Notes: generated by a model from the sequence alone, not told the origin. A stretch of DNA of 64,000 bases from Zantedeschia hybrid cultivar (GCA_030544215.1 JARZZO010000002.1:79057150-79121149), one strand, 5' to 3'. Positions 45,645-57,755 are shown, counted from the first letter of the stretch. A program made the numbers and translations.

Positions 45645-47130
45645 CCACCGGTGGCTCCCCCTGCCCCCCCCACCGGTGGGGGGTGCCACCGGTGGAGAGG
45701 GAAAGAGAGGAGCCACCGGTGGCTCCCCCTGCCCCCCCAACCGGTGAGGGGTGCCACCACACCCCCCTCTCCACCTCTCTTTCTTACATCTCTCCCTCTT
45801 CTCTCACACTATAAATAAGAAGAAAAAGCTTTTGGGGGAGACTCTGGAAAATTTTTGAGAGCCCTTTTGTGAAGAAGAAAGAGAGGAAACGCTCAAGCTT
45901 TGCCTATGGACAGATTTGAAACTCCGACACTGTGCGTGGAAGATTGACATACATCCTTTTTACAATAAAGAAATAAAAGAATGGTCTATTCTTATTGTTA
46001 GAATGGCCATGAGTTTAATAAAAGGATGGTCCATTTTTATTGTTATAATCAACATAAGTTCAGTAGAATAGTGGTTCATTCGTATTGATGGAATGACAAA
46101 AAGTTTCATGGTTCACTCTTATTGAGTGACCAAAACCATTTTCTTGGTTCATTCCTATTGGTGGAATGACCATTAATTTTTGTGGTTCACTCTTATTAGT
46201 AGAGTGACTAAAGTCATTGTCTTGGTTCATTCCTATTGGTGGAAAGACCATAATTAATGTAACTTGATGTGTACATAAAGTGGACTTAAATGAAACTTTG
46301 TGTGCACTTGATGTATGTTTAATTTCATATGTTTAAGTAGTGCATATGTTGGCCAAATTAAATGTGTTTACCTTGAAAATCAAAATAAATTAGTTTTGGC
46401 CCATTCATATTGGTTGAATAGACGACAAAGTTATTAGTTCCTTCATATTAGTTGGAGGACTATTAAGTTTTAAAGGGATATTCTTAGTTACGTGGTGGCC
46501 ATTATGCCCCATTAACTAAGTCTTTTCCTTGTAACTCGATCAAAAGGAAGGAGAAGATGCTATCCATATCCATCTAATTCTAATGACTTCTTAATGATTT
46601 CTTAAGTATTTCTAAAAGGATGCCTAAAAGACACTGCCAAATTCTTTAACATCCTTTAAGGATTTTAATGAGGATTTTACTTAAAAACATATTCCCTTAA
46701 CACCTTTTAAAGTTCGTAGGTTCACATGCCTTCATGTGAGTCTAAAGTCCTGTAAGTATCCGTTAAGATTTCTAAAGGGATTCCAAAAGGATGGACACTG
46801 AACTCACAAATTCCATGCAAATGTCTAAAACAAGACTCGTTTCCTTTATTGTGTGTGATGCAATGTCTACCTTCTTGTCGTGTGTTTTATTTCAAGGGCG
46901 TCAACGGACGATTAATCAAGGGTTGTCAATCGGTGATTGGCGTACAACACTGATCGAGGTCAATAGGGAGAGGTCAAATTCACGGATCTACTTGCCTGAT
47001 CCAAAACCCTAGACTCCCTAAGGGCTAATTCTAAGTTCTCAAAGTCTACACTTAAAAAAGAAATTCTTTAAAAAACCTAAATCATTTAAATTTTGTTCAA
47101 AAGAAAAGATTTCAAAAATCATGTCTCACA
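45523..47130 (+). mobile_element. LTR-C, solo LTR inserted in L1-B
   Basis: The 1608-bp LTR begins TGTTGAACAG and ends CATGTCTCACA. Flanks are GCTTC (45518-45522) and GCTTT (47131-47135), a 5-bp target duplication with one difference. L1-B coding sequence resumes at once on the right (CTTTCATGTGGCTG, matching FMWL). Features in order are a GA microsatellite (45615-45640), two blocks of GCCACCGGTGGCTCCCC and complements (45640-45760), TATAAATA (45810-45817), a leader, diverged repeats of GGTTCATTCCTATTGGTGGA (45970-46250), and the conserved 3' block (46898-47045). No internal retroelement sequence is present, so it is a solo LTR left by recombination. Confidence 0.8.
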
Positions 47131-47714
47131 GCTTTCATGTGGCTGTTAGCCTGTTACTGCAGAAAAGGTTGGTTACAAAGGTTTTAGGAGGCGTTGGGTT
47201 CCTGATGCTTCAACAGTTTGACCGTTGTGTGGTAATGGTGATGAAGATGCAGACCACTTATTCATTCAATGTGATATCAGCAAAGAGGTTTGGAGGGTGC
47301 TTTCTGGATTGTTTAGGCTGCAGCTTAACTTACCAAAGTATTGAAGGAATGTAGACATTCTTCAAAACATATAAGTTGGCAGACTAGAAGAACTATAAGC
47401 AGAAAATATTTCTCATTCTTCCACATGCCATATGTTGGAGCATTTGGAGACAACGGAATGACACTATTTCAGGGGTGCCAGGGTTTATATTGAGAATATT
47501 TGTATACAAGCAGCCTTCTTTTTGTATAATTGGAGCCGTCATGTTTTAGGTGTTTCCACACAGATGTGGGAGAATGTTATGAAGGACATGTAATTTATTT
47601 ATTTTTTTCATGTTTTTAGCTAGAGGAACCTCTCCTCGGCTTATTTGGATGTAATTCCTCTATTTATTTTAATAAAATTGGTAGTACACGAGAAATTTTC
47701 TCCCAAAAAAAAAA
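47131..47714 (+). pseudogene. L1-B: ORF2 C-terminus and 3' end with poly-A
   Basis: Resumes after LTR-C with FMWLLA-like sequence, then worn zinc-finger and C-terminal segments (ATHMLEHLETT-like, where other copies read CWSIWKKRNE). The 3' UTR ends CTCTATTTATTTTAATAAAA then TTGGTAGTAC, and an A9 run closes it at 47706-47714. Several stops are present. Confidence 0.7.
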
Positions 47715-47799
47715 TTTGCAATCCAAAAGAATTTGGAGCTCAAAGTGCTATTACTAAAGCAATTACTAAAGAGTTAACAGACATTTTCTCCATTCTTCC

Positions 47800-50700
47800 G
47801 CTTCATATTACAAAAATATAAGAAAATGATTGATAACAACTTGCCATGGTGTGTGATTGGTGATTTCAATCAAGTGAGAAAACCATCGGAAAGAAAAAAT
47901 AAATCAAAGGTGAATAGGGGTATGAAGCTGTTTAATAATTGGATTGAGGAGTGTTTTCTTATGGAGATTGCAATGCCTAATGTCTAATTTACTTGGTCAA
48001 ATGGGAGACAGTAACCTTCAATGTCCAAGCTAGACAGGGTTCTCGTAAATGAGGAATGGGAGAGGATGTTTCCTGATGCAAGAGTTTGTGCACAGCCAAG
48101 AATGGTTTCAGACCATAATGATATTCCGTTAAAATGTCAGAGGATGAAAAATAAGAAAAAACCTTTTTGTCTGGAAAAGGTTTGGATGTGCAACGATGAA
48201 TTTAGAAGTATGGTGAAGGAATCGTGGCAGCAGTCAGTTGGGGTACAATCTGGAACCAGAATTCTGGCTTTGAAGACAAGAATCAGCAAGCAGAAAACAA
48301 AGTATGGGCTGATAACTGGCGTCAGGAGAGGCATGATCATGCGAATAAATTAATGATGACATTCAAAGAGTTGGATTCTCTAGAAGAGATCATGTTTTTA
48401 AATCAACAAGAACTGGAGACCAGGGCAAAAGTTACTGCTCTAGATATTTTTAATCGATCATATATTATTTTGGAAAGGAACAATAGTATCTCATTACTAA
48501 ACAATAGTATCTCATTGCTACAAATATGGATTATTGAAAAAAAAAAATAAGACATGTTATTTGGATATTTCTCTTCAACTCCAAAGTATTCTTTATTTGA
48601 TACTTCGATATGAATAGTTGAAGTCGATCCTCCGAAGAGAAGATGGATTATGGGAGTGTGTGACTTGAACTATTGATTGGGCCATGCGGATATATGATTT
48701 TATCTGCCACATTAGAATTCACAACCAAATGTGTCTATTCAGAATGGCTGCTTGAAGAGGAGATCAGGTGGAAGCAAAAGTCTAGAGAAACATGGTTGAA
48801 AGAAGGTGATTTGAATACTCGATTTTTTCACTAGGTAGCTAATGGAAGGAGGAGAAGGAATACTATATCCATTATCCAAAAGCAAGAGAAATTCATTGAG
48901 GATGAAGACAAAATAGCAGAGGAAATAATTAATTTCTATACAGAGCTATTTGCTAGGGAGAAAAAATGGTTTCCAACCTGGTCGGATCCTGAGATTAGTT
49001 GTTTATCCTCTGAGGAACAAGATTCTCTTACTGTTCAAGTGACTGAAGATGAAGTTAAGAAGGTTGTATTTGATCTGGGTGCGGATAAGGCACCAGGACC
49101 AGATGGAATTCCCATTTGGTTCTACCAGTCTTTCTGGGAGGTTGTCAAGAATGAGATCATTAATGCTGCAAAGGAATTTATCTCCGGTACTGCGAGTTGT
49201 GAAGGTGTTAATCATACATACCTTGTTCTGTTACCTAAGAAGGAGAGTGCAATGCAAGTGAAGGACTTTCGACCCATAAGTCTACTCAATGGGTCCTATA
49301 AGATTTTTGCTCGCATTCTTGCTACTAGGTATAGTGCTGTTTTGAACTGTATTGTACAACCGAATCAATCTGCTTCCATTCGGGCCAGGAGATTGAAGGA
49401 TAACTTTCTTCTAGCTCATGAGGTTCTTTATTCCTTGAAAAGAAGGGCACAGAAGGAGTGGCTTGCAAACTAGATTTTAACAAAGCTTACGACAGGGTGC
49501 AATGGAGTTGTTTATGGAATATTTTGAAAGAGCACTAGTTACCGGAGAAATTTATTAGTGTATTGCAGAAATGTGTAACTACTGCTAAATTTTCGATTAT
49601 TATCAACAACAATGTCTATGGATACTTTAATAGCTCAAGAGGACTGAGGCAGGGGGATCCACTTTCACCACTTTTATTTGTTATTGTGGCCAATATATTG
49701 AGTAGAATGTGTGCTACAGCTGAAAACAAGGGTTGGATCAGGGGTGTTCAGATTTGTAGAGAGCAGCCAGGAAGATCTCATCTACAGTTTGCGGACGATA
49801 CATTATTATTCTTTAAGACTGAAACGGATAATGCGAAGTTTATATCCTTTCTTTTGAGAGGTTTTGAGGCTTGTTCTGGGCTGAAAATTAACTATGACAA
49901 AAGTTCTGTTACTCCTGCACATTTGGGTGAAGACAAGGGCAGAATTGTGGCAGATATCCTTGGATGTGGCATTGGTAAACTCCCAATCACTTATTTGGGA
50001 TTACCCTTGGATGATTGCAGGGCAAGTGTTAAGGATTGGGACCCTATTATTCTCAGAATTCAAAGAAAATAGTCCTCTTGGAAGGCCAAACAGCTATCTT
50101 TTGGGGGCAGAATTACTTTGATTAATTCTGTCCTCACAGCAATCCCAATGCATTTTTGTTCTGTTTTTCTCATGCCAAGTTCCATTTGCAAGGACATTGA
50201 TAAAATCAGAAGAAGGTTTCTTTGGGGTGGTTACAATAAGAACAAAAGAGGTATTCCGTTGGTAAATTGGAGGAAAGTGTGCAAACCAAAGGAGAAAGGG
50301 GCCTGGGGGTAAGGAATCTTCAAGTATGGAATGTGGCGCTTCTGGGAAAATGGTTATGGGAGCTAATGGAGGAAGAACCTAGTCTGCGGAAACAGCTTAT
50401 CATCAATAAACACTATATGCTAGATGCAGATTTTTTTCTTCAAAAATCAAATGTTTCTATGATGTCTCCATTATGGACAGATATCATCAAAGCTGGAAAT
50501 CATTTTGTGAACCACATTTTTCACAAAGTGAGGAATGGGAAAAGCATTTTATTCTGGAAAGACAAATGGTTCGGGGAAAAGATGTTGAAGGAGCAATACC
50601 CTAACCTGTATGTTATTGCTGAAGATCAGTGGACTTTGGTGAAAGATTGTTATGAGAATGTGCAGAATCCGATTCAGTGGAATGTTCAGATGCGCAGAAA

Positions 50701-51487
50701 TCTGAAGGATGAGGAGATACAACAATTTTCATCTTTGTTGAAGGATTTGTATGCTATTTCTATACATACAAATGAGGAGGATAAATTGGTATGGGCGCCT
50801 ACCAAAGGGACACTCACTGTGAATTCCTATTATACCGTGCTGGTAGGTGATATGCCTAACTACTTGAAGAATGATGACATGTGGAAAATCAAATCACCTT
50901 TCAAAGTTAGAGCTTTCATGTGGTTGATGTATGAAAAAACGATAGTTACTAAAGTCTATAGGAGGAAATGGTGCCAGGAAAATGATGTTTTATGCTCACT
51001 TTGTGGTAGTCAACCGGAAGATGTTGACCACCTGCTTGTTAATTGCCGTGTTAGCAAACAAGTTTGGACTATTATCGGGGAGCTCTTGCATTTTAAACCA
51101 CGTTTTCAAACAATTTGGGAGATGTGGACTTTCTTCAAACAATTGAGATCCAAATATAATCAAAGGAAGCATAGAAGTCTTCTTGGGATTATTCCTCATG
51201 CAATCTGCTGGAGCATTTGGAAGAAAAGGAATGAGGCGATATTCAGAGGGAGTAAAATTTATGTGGAAAATATTGCTATTAGAAGTTTGTCCTTTTTGTA
51301 TAATTGGTCAAGACATATTTCAGGGTTCTTGGTTGATAATTGGAATAAGGCATTTAAATAGTTAATGCCATTGTAATTTTTTCCTTTTGAAAGGGATAGG
51401 AATCTCTCCTGTCTGCTTTGAATTGTGCTTCCTCTCTTTATCAATAAAATTGGTGGTACAATCCATGTTTTTTCTCAAAAAACAAAA
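47800..51487 (+). pseudogene. L1-C: 5'-truncated L1 LINE, youngest-looking ORF2 C-terminal half
   Basis: Starts inside the endonuclease (NLPWCVIGDFNQVRKPSE, about 47840; SMSKLDRVLVNEEWERMFPD; VSDHNDIPL). The linker is broken by stops and a short A-rich insert near 48540. The reverse transcriptase has LGADKAPGPDGIPIWFYQSF (49075), DFRPISLLNGSYKIFARIL, KLDFNKAYDRVQW (shifted frame, about 49465), SSRGLRQGDPLSPLLF and an intact FADDTLLFF box (about 49788). A 364-codon uninterrupted frame (50267-51361) holds FWKDKWFGEKM and the zinc finger CSLCGSQPEDVDHLLVNC with all CX2C...HX4C residues, then CWSIWKKRNEAIFRG. The 3' end has AATAAAATTGGTGGTACAAT and an A-rich tail. About five lesions inactivate it. 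Confidence 0.85.
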
Positions 51488-51489
51488 AC

Positions 51490-52936
51490 AAGTTATGCCA
51501 AAACAGTTGGAGCAACCACTAAGGTGAGACAAGATTTATTACAGAGAACTATAGAATATGAGATGAGGAGTGATCAAGGCAGCATTAAAGAAGAGTAGAT
51601 ATGCCAATGGAGCGAAGCAAAATGAGAGTATAGTGAATGGCCATTGAGGGAAGAAATCAAGTGGAAACAAACAGCTAACAGTTTTTTTTTCATGCAATGG
51701 CTAGTGGGAACTGGGAAGAAGAGGAGAATCAATATTAATTCTCTCAAGGTAGACAATTCAATAATTCAAGATGATAACGCACTTTCCAAGGAAGTATGGA
51801 GGCCTTGGGGAGAGATTTTCGATATGAGGTGGTATGGCATACTCCAGGGTTTTAAGGAATTGGTTGCTAAATGGTGTAGGGAGAGATCACATCCGCTGAA
51901 CATGCCTACACAACTTTTTCAAAGAAACTTAAGCAGGTCAGATTTTGTATCAAGCAAAGGAGAATTGGATCAACAACTAGTGCCCGCAGAAGATAATCTC
52001 TTCACAACAGAGTATAATATAAACAAGAGTATAATGAGTCCTATTCAGAAAAGAGACAAAGTGGAAGAAACGGGCTAATGGATTATGGGTCAGAGAAGGG
52101 GATAATAATACAGCCTTTTTTCCATGCAGTAGCCAGCGCCACGAATAGATCTTTGAAGATTGAAGACAATGTCTTGGAGACCAAGGAGAAGACCCAGAAG
52201 GCTTTCATCTATTTTTATCATGGAATTCTGCATCAGGTCGGAGGTCCGGATTGTTCGGCCGGAATTAGCCGATTCCGACCGGATCGCCACCCACCAATCC
52301 CGATCCGAATCGGTTGATCTGGATTGGGATTGGCCGATTTTGCATTCCATGGTTTTTATAAAGAGCTGTTAAGGAAGATAATTTATGCAGACCTCACTTG
52401 GAAGAGGGGGTTCTACCAAACATTGAGATAAGAGGCTCAATAGTCAAGTAAAGAAGGATGTGTTCTCTCTGAGTGCAACTCACCTGGACCAGCTTGTTTT
52501 TCTCTAGGTTTTTACCAACACCTCTGAGAAATTATCAAGGAGCACGTAATGGAGGTGTTTAGAGAATTTCAGGACAGACCACTACGTATAAGATGTTTCA
52601 ACTAAACTTATATCATGCTTATCCCTAGGAGTGAAGGGGCTGAAAAATAGTGTGTCAAAGTATAGACTGATTACTCTTTTGAATGGATGTTTTCTTTGCA
52701 ATGCGGATGACACCACTCATATTACAAAAGAAAAAGTGTGGATGTACAAAAAGAAGGGAGAACAACAAAATTATCAAAGTCTTGGCAACTAGGTTGAACA
52801 AGGTGCTTGTGAATGTCAAGGGAAGAAATCAATCAGCTTTTATAGAGGGAAGATGCATATTGGATAATTTTCTGGCTGCTTATGAAGCTTTTCATAATTA
52901 AAGATTGAGAAATAGAGAAGGGGTTGTTCCCAAGCT
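51490..52936 (+). pseudogene. L1-D: LINE fragment, linker to reverse transcriptase motif A
   Basis: Begins right after the L1-C tail within the ORF2 linker (LREEIKWKQTANSFFFMQWL, about 51640). It continues with FFHAVASATNRSLKIED (about 52105) and KAFIYFY (interrupted by the MITE at 52219, then KELLREDN). The reverse transcriptase reads KVLATRLNKVLVNVKGRNQS, AFIEGRCILDNFLAAYEAF and VVPKLDF, cut at motif A by a reversed L1 fragment at 52937. The copy contains duplicated or rearranged linker sequence near 51870-52080 and many stops. It does not clearly resume later. Confidence 0.7.
52219..52351. mobile_element. 133-bp hAT-type MITE inside L1-D
   Basis: Ends CATGGAATTCTGCA and TGCATTCCATG are inverted repeats. 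Flanks ATTTTTAT (52211-52218) and GTTTTTAT (52352-52359) are an 8-bp duplication with one difference. Removing the element and one flank restores the L1 frame (IYFYKELLREDN), which shows it is a clean insertion. The interior is a series of GGATTGGGATTGG/CCGATTCC-type repeats, reminiscent of the larger hAT MITE at 32051. Confidence 0.8.
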
Positions 52937-53600
52937 GGACTTTGTTTTTATAATAAGTGGTTGGTACCACAAAATGCATTAATGAAGAAGAATTACAAAA
53001 GGGGAACATACAATGGTGAGCAGCAAAAACCCTCAACATTACCAGTACCCTCAAGATTACCAGTGCACAAAAAACACCAAGAAAGTGCCAAAAGACAAAA
53101 CGGAAAGTTCAAAAGTAACCCAAAAGGCCAAAAGAAGGAGATTTCAAAGCAATCTCTTCGCATCAAACTTTCGCCCACTCTGTAACTCTTGAAAAACAAA
53201 TCATACAATTTTATCATGCACCAAAGCTTCCTTCTTGAAAATTGTTCTATTCCTCTCTCCCCATAGTGCTTAGAGGGTGGCATGAACCAAATCTCCCACA
53301 CTTCCAAGGAGAATATGCACAACACAAACAACAGATCAAGGTTCTCCTCCTCGCTGCTGCATAGACAGCACACTGTAGGCAGTCCTTGAAACAGGACAGT
53401 CTATCCCAAGTGGATAGCTGCCCTATAGAAATTCTCCACACCAAGAATTTAACTTTCACTGGGCTCTTTGGCGCCCACACCTAAAACAAGAAAGGATGCC
53501 AAGTCCCCCCATCTACAATGAGTTTGGGCCTCCTTAATAGAGAAGGATCCGGAGGGTGTCTGCCCCAAAATCCCAAAATCCTATCACAGATGATCTACTC
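52937..53600 (-). mobile_element. Reversed L1 C-terminal fragment inserted in L1-D
   Basis: Minus strand coding reads WAPKSPVKVKFLVWRISIGQ, then LSTWDRLSCF, LQCAVCCLCSSEEENLDLLF and FSLEVWEIWFMPP. This is the L1 zinc-finger region with the His position changed to Leu. Towards 52937 it ends in CATTTTGTGGTACCAACCAC and an A-rich tail, the L1 3' end type of this window. Its right edge near 53600 is approximate. The upstream L1-D frame stops at its left edge. Confidence 0.7.
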
Positions 53601-53944
53601 CGACACATAGTTGTCAAGGCGCCAAGGCGACCCAAGGCGTTCTCGGGGAGCCTAAGCGGTTAGGCGTAAAGGCGGCCGCTTAAGTGGTGCTTAAGAAGCG
53701 ACTTAGGCGCATCCTTAAAATATATGGAAGTGAATAAATTATAAATTCTTCAATATAAATAAAAAATAAGTACTACATCATCATTCATATTTCATATTTA
53801 ACAATAAAATTGAAAAAAAATATATCCATCGGATAATTAGCTTAACCACATAAGATAAAATTTCTAAAGACAAGATATACAAAACATAATAAGGTGAGGC
53901 TATGACGGAATGAGAGAGAGTGAGAACAGAGAGATCAAAGAGAG
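53601..53944. other. Inserted sequence with GGCG-rich head, probably a worn DNA transposon
   Basis: The phrase TAGTTGTCAAGGCGCCAAGG (53608) followed by several GGCG/GGCGC units and then a purely A/T-rich stretch is a pattern I associate with hAT-like non-autonomous elements in plants. No matching right terminus was found. It separates two L1 pieces. Confidence 0.35.
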
Positions 53945-54486
53945 ATAGAATGTGAAGGAGATAAAAACACCACATTTTTTCATGCTGTGGCCAGTGCCAA
54001 AAAGAGATCATTAAGAACTGAACACATTGGAGAGGATGATGAGCTGATTGATGACCAAAAAGATATAAAGGGGAAAAAATTCATTAAATTTTATGAAGCT
54101 TTGTTCAGAGAGCATTCAACTTGAAGACCACATGTGGAAGAAGGATTGCTTCGGTGCTTCCTAAGTTTTTTTTTTGAATTCCGTGCATCCTAAGTTAAGA
54201 TAATACTAATGTTGTTGATGTATACTCGACCATTTCTGAGGAAGAAGTCAAGGAAGCAATTTTAAGTATGAATCCTAACAAAGCACCTGGGTCCGACGGA
54301 CTCTCATTGGGCTTCCATCCGTTCTTTTGGATTTGATTAAGGAGCATTTGTTAAACATGGTGAAAGAATTTCAGAATAGACCATCTAGCATCCAATGCCT
54401 CAATTCAACACACACTGGTCTAATTCCTAAGACTGAGGGCGCTGAAAGAATGTCTAATTTTCGGCCAATTAGCTTGTTAATGGGCA
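53945..54486 (+). pseudogene. L1-H: 5'-truncated LINE, linker to early reverse transcriptase
   Basis: Reads EGDKNTTFFHAVASAKKRSL-like sequence (about 53960), KFIKFYEALFREHST, then ISEEEVKEAILSMNPNKAPG (about 54232), SDGLSLGFHPFFW, LIPKTEGAERMSNFRPISLL and stops at LMG, where L1-E is inserted. It resumes at 55456. Confidence 0.75.
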
Positions 54487-55455
54487 GAATATATTCTTCT
54501 GGAAAGACAAATGGCTGGGGAACAAAATTTTGAAGGAGTACTACCCTCACTTGTATGCTATAGCTGTAGATCAGTGGTCTTTGGTGAAGGATTGCTATGA
54601 AAATGTTGAGAATCAAATTCAGTGGAATGTTAAATTGCGCAGGAATCTGAAGGATGAGGAGATACAACAATTTCCCTTATTCCTGAATGATTTGTATGCT
54701 GTTTCTATCCATACAAATGTGTTTGATAAATTGATGTGGAAACCAAGCAAAGGGATATTTACTGTGAAGTCTTTCTATGCTGTTTTGGAGGGTGAAATGT
54801 CCAATTATTTGAAGAATGCTGAAGTGTGGAAAATCAAATCACCTTTTAAAGTTAGGGCATTCAGGTGGTTGATGTATGAAAAAGGATAGTTACAAAAGTT
54901 TATAGAAGGAAATGGTGCCAAGAAGATGATGTTGTGTGCTCATTATGTGGCGGTCACCCGGAAGATGTTGATCACTTGCTTGTTACTTGTCATATTAGTA
55001 AGCATGTATGGACTATTATCGGGGAGCTCTTGCACTTTAAACCAAACTTTCAAACAGCTTTGGAGATGTGGACATACTTCAAGCATATGAGGTGCAAATA
55101 TAACATATGAGGCGCAAATATAATCAGAGGGCGTACAGAAGGTTTCTTGGGATTATTCCTCATGCAATCTGCTGGAGAATTTGGAAAGAAAGGAATGAGG
55201 CGATATTCCGGGGAAGTAGAATTTATGTTGAGAATATTGCTATTAGAAGTTTGTTGTTTTTGTATACTTGATCTCAACATATTCCAGGTTTTTCTGTTGA
55301 TAATTGGAAAAAGGCATTGGGAATTTGGGATAGATAATGCCATTGTAGTTTTCTTTTCTTGATGAGATAGGAATCTCTCCTATCCTGACTGATTGTACTT
55401 CCTCTCTTTTCGAATAAAATTGGTGGTACAATCCATGTTTTTCTCAAAAAATAAA
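54487..55455 (+). mobile_element. L1-E: 5'-truncated LINE inserted into L1-H
   Basis: Begins inside ORF2 (FWKDKWLGNKILKEYYPHLY) and follows L1-C 50550-51480 closely: QWNVKLRRNLKDEEIQQFPL, WKIKSPFKVRAFRWLMYEK, a CSLCGGHPEDVDHLLVTC zinc finger with all ligands, and an AATAAAATTGGTGGTACAAT end with a short A-rich tail (55446). L1-H reads across it: FRPISLLMG before and CIRIITKSLASRL after. The flank AATGG may be a short target duplication. One frameshift lies near 54888 and a small repeat (CATATGAGG(T/C)GCAAATATAA) near 55085-55120. Confidence 0.8.
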
Positions 55456-57755
55456 TGGTTGCATAAGAATTATTACCAAGAGTCTGGCTTCAAGACTAAG
55501 AAAGGTGCTTGCGCACCTTGTGGATAAAAGTCCATCTGCATTTTTGGAAGGAATATTTGTCCTGGACAACTATATGGCAGCCTATGAGGCAATTCAGTTC
55601 CAGAAAAGTAGAAACAGACAAGGGGTGCTTTTAGAGCTTGATTTGAAAAAGCATATGATACGGTGGGTTGGATTTGTGTCAAAAGAACCTTTGAACAGAT
55701 GGATTGAATGATTAATGAGTTGCATTTCTTATACAAGTTTTATATCCTTGTTAATGGAGAACCATGTGGGTATTTTAAGGGTTCAAGAGGTCTTAGACAA
55801 GGAGACCCAATCTCTCCACTTGTCTTCTTGCTGGTTGGTCAGATATTCGGCTCCTTATCGGGAAGAGCAGCCCAGTTTGATCTTGTTGATGGTTTTGTAT
55901 TGGCAGGAATGGGGTGCAGCTTACACATTTACGGTTTGCTGATGACACATTGCTATTCACATCAGGAAAGGCGGAGAACATTCACAACATCAGAAAATTG
56001 TTGGAACTAGTAGAATTAATTACTGGGCTCAAAATCAACAATGAAAAATCAGAGTGGTGAGGATCAACATGGATGACAAATAATTGTTGGGGATTGCCAG
56101 AAGTATGGACTGCAAAGATTCTCAATTTCCAATCAAGTATCTAGGTGACTGATGAGGCTATTAAAGTGAGAGATTGGCGTCCTCTAATTAAGAAATTTGA
56201 GAATAGATTGGAAGGTTGGCAAGGGAAATTACTTTCAGCAGGTGCACATGGGTCCGCTCCAAGACAGCATTTTCCTCAATACCTATTTACTTTGTCTCTA
56301 TTTTCAAAACTCCTAGGAAGGTGGAAAGAATCATAGGAGCTGCAAGAAGTGCCTTCCTCTGGTCAGAAAGGAACAAGGATAAGAAAGCTCAAGGAACAAG
56401 GAATCTATCTTTGGGTTGGAGAATTACACTTCTGAACTCTGTTCTGTCCTCCATTTCTCAACATTATATGTCAATGTTTATCATGCCTCAAAAAGTCCGT
56501 AAGAAGATGGATCTGGTTAGAAGAAATTTCTTGTGGGGAAGTACTAATTTTAATGGCAGGGGAATTCCACTGGTTAAATGGCAGAGGTTTGGGAGTCGAA
56601 AACTTGACATTCATGAACTTTGCACTGCTAGCCAAGTGGCTATGGGAGTTATTATCTGAACGCCAGCCATAGTGGAAGAAGAAAGTGTCTTATAACCATT
56701 ACAACTCAGCTTATCACTGCTTTGTTCAGCGGAGTCATGTTTCTTCTATACTCCAATATGGAAAGGTATATTGAAAGTTGACAGCCTCATCATTCATTAT
56801 ATTCATATGAAGATTGGTTCAGGGCAACATACAGTTTTTTGGAGTGATAAATGGTTGGGTGATCTACCACTCAAAGAGAGATTTCCTTGCCGTTTTATCT
56901 TGCTGTTCACAAGATGATATCGGTAAGGGAATGTTTCCAACTGCAAGGGGAACAAATTGTTTGGAATGTGCAGATGAGAGAAGAAGTCTCAAGAACACAG
57001 AAATAGTGGATTTCCAAGGCCTTTTAAGTCTTCTGCAGCATGTTCAGGTGAATATTTCTGCAAAGGAGAGAGTCATTTGGGATAAGAATGATGGAAAATT
57101 TACTGTTAATTCATTCTACAAACTGCTTGAAGGAGGAGGAGCTAGACATAGACAAATAAATGAAGTATGAAAGGTTAAATCACCACTGAAAGTCAGAGGT
57201 TTTATGTGGTTGGTCTTTGAAAAAAGAATTGTCACAAAGGTATACAGGCAGAAATGGAATTCAAATGGAAATGTTCTTTGCCCATTTCGTGAAAATGAGG
57301 AGGAATATGTAGAGCATCTTTTGATTAATTTCCCTACAAGTCAGATTATTTGGCAGCAGTTTGGGAAGGTTTTTGGTTATCCAGTGTAGTTTCATTCCCT
57401 AGAGACTTTGTGGTCTACCTTTCATTCCACTACTAAGGGATCAAAGAATAATGTTCGCAGGAAAGTTCTCCGCATATTACCGCACACGGTATGTTGGAGC
57501 ATTTGGAACGAAAGAAATGATGTTAAATTCAGAGCAGAAAGGCTGTATGTGGAAGTGAGAAGATAATGCAGTTTATGTTCTTGTGGAGTAAACATTTGTT
57601 GGGTGTTTCTGCTGAATCGTGAAAGAAAGTGTTTAAATCTTTGTAATTTTTTCTTTTTTCAAGGATAGGAATCTCTCCTATCTCTTTTGATTGTATTTCC
57701 TCTATTTATTCCCAAATAAAATTGGAGGTACGATCCTCATTTTTCAAAAAAAAAG
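55456..57755 (+). pseudogene. L1-H: reverse transcriptase to 3' end with poly-A
   Basis: Continues with RIITKSLASRLRKVL (about 55465), SPSAFLEGIFVLDNYMAAYE, LELDLKKHMIRWV (worn motif A), GYFKGSRGLRQGDPISPLVF (about 55768) and, in another frame, HLRFADDTLLFTSG (about 55925) with both catalytic Asp kept. Then come NSVLSSISQHYMSMFIMPQK and RRNFLWGSTNFNGRGIPLVK (about 56517). Then FWSDKWLGDLPLKERF, VIWDKNDGKFTVNSFYKLLE and a worn zinc finger CPFRENEEEYVEHLLINF, where two Cys are lost. The 3' UTR ends AAATAAAATTGGAGGTACGA and A9 at 57747. Many frame changes. Confidence 0.8.

Noticed and set aside
53247..53480. Minus-strand Cys-rich ORF as a possible small secreted protein
   Set aside because: It matches the C-terminal zinc-finger region of L1 ORF2 in reverse orientation with an L1 3' end following.
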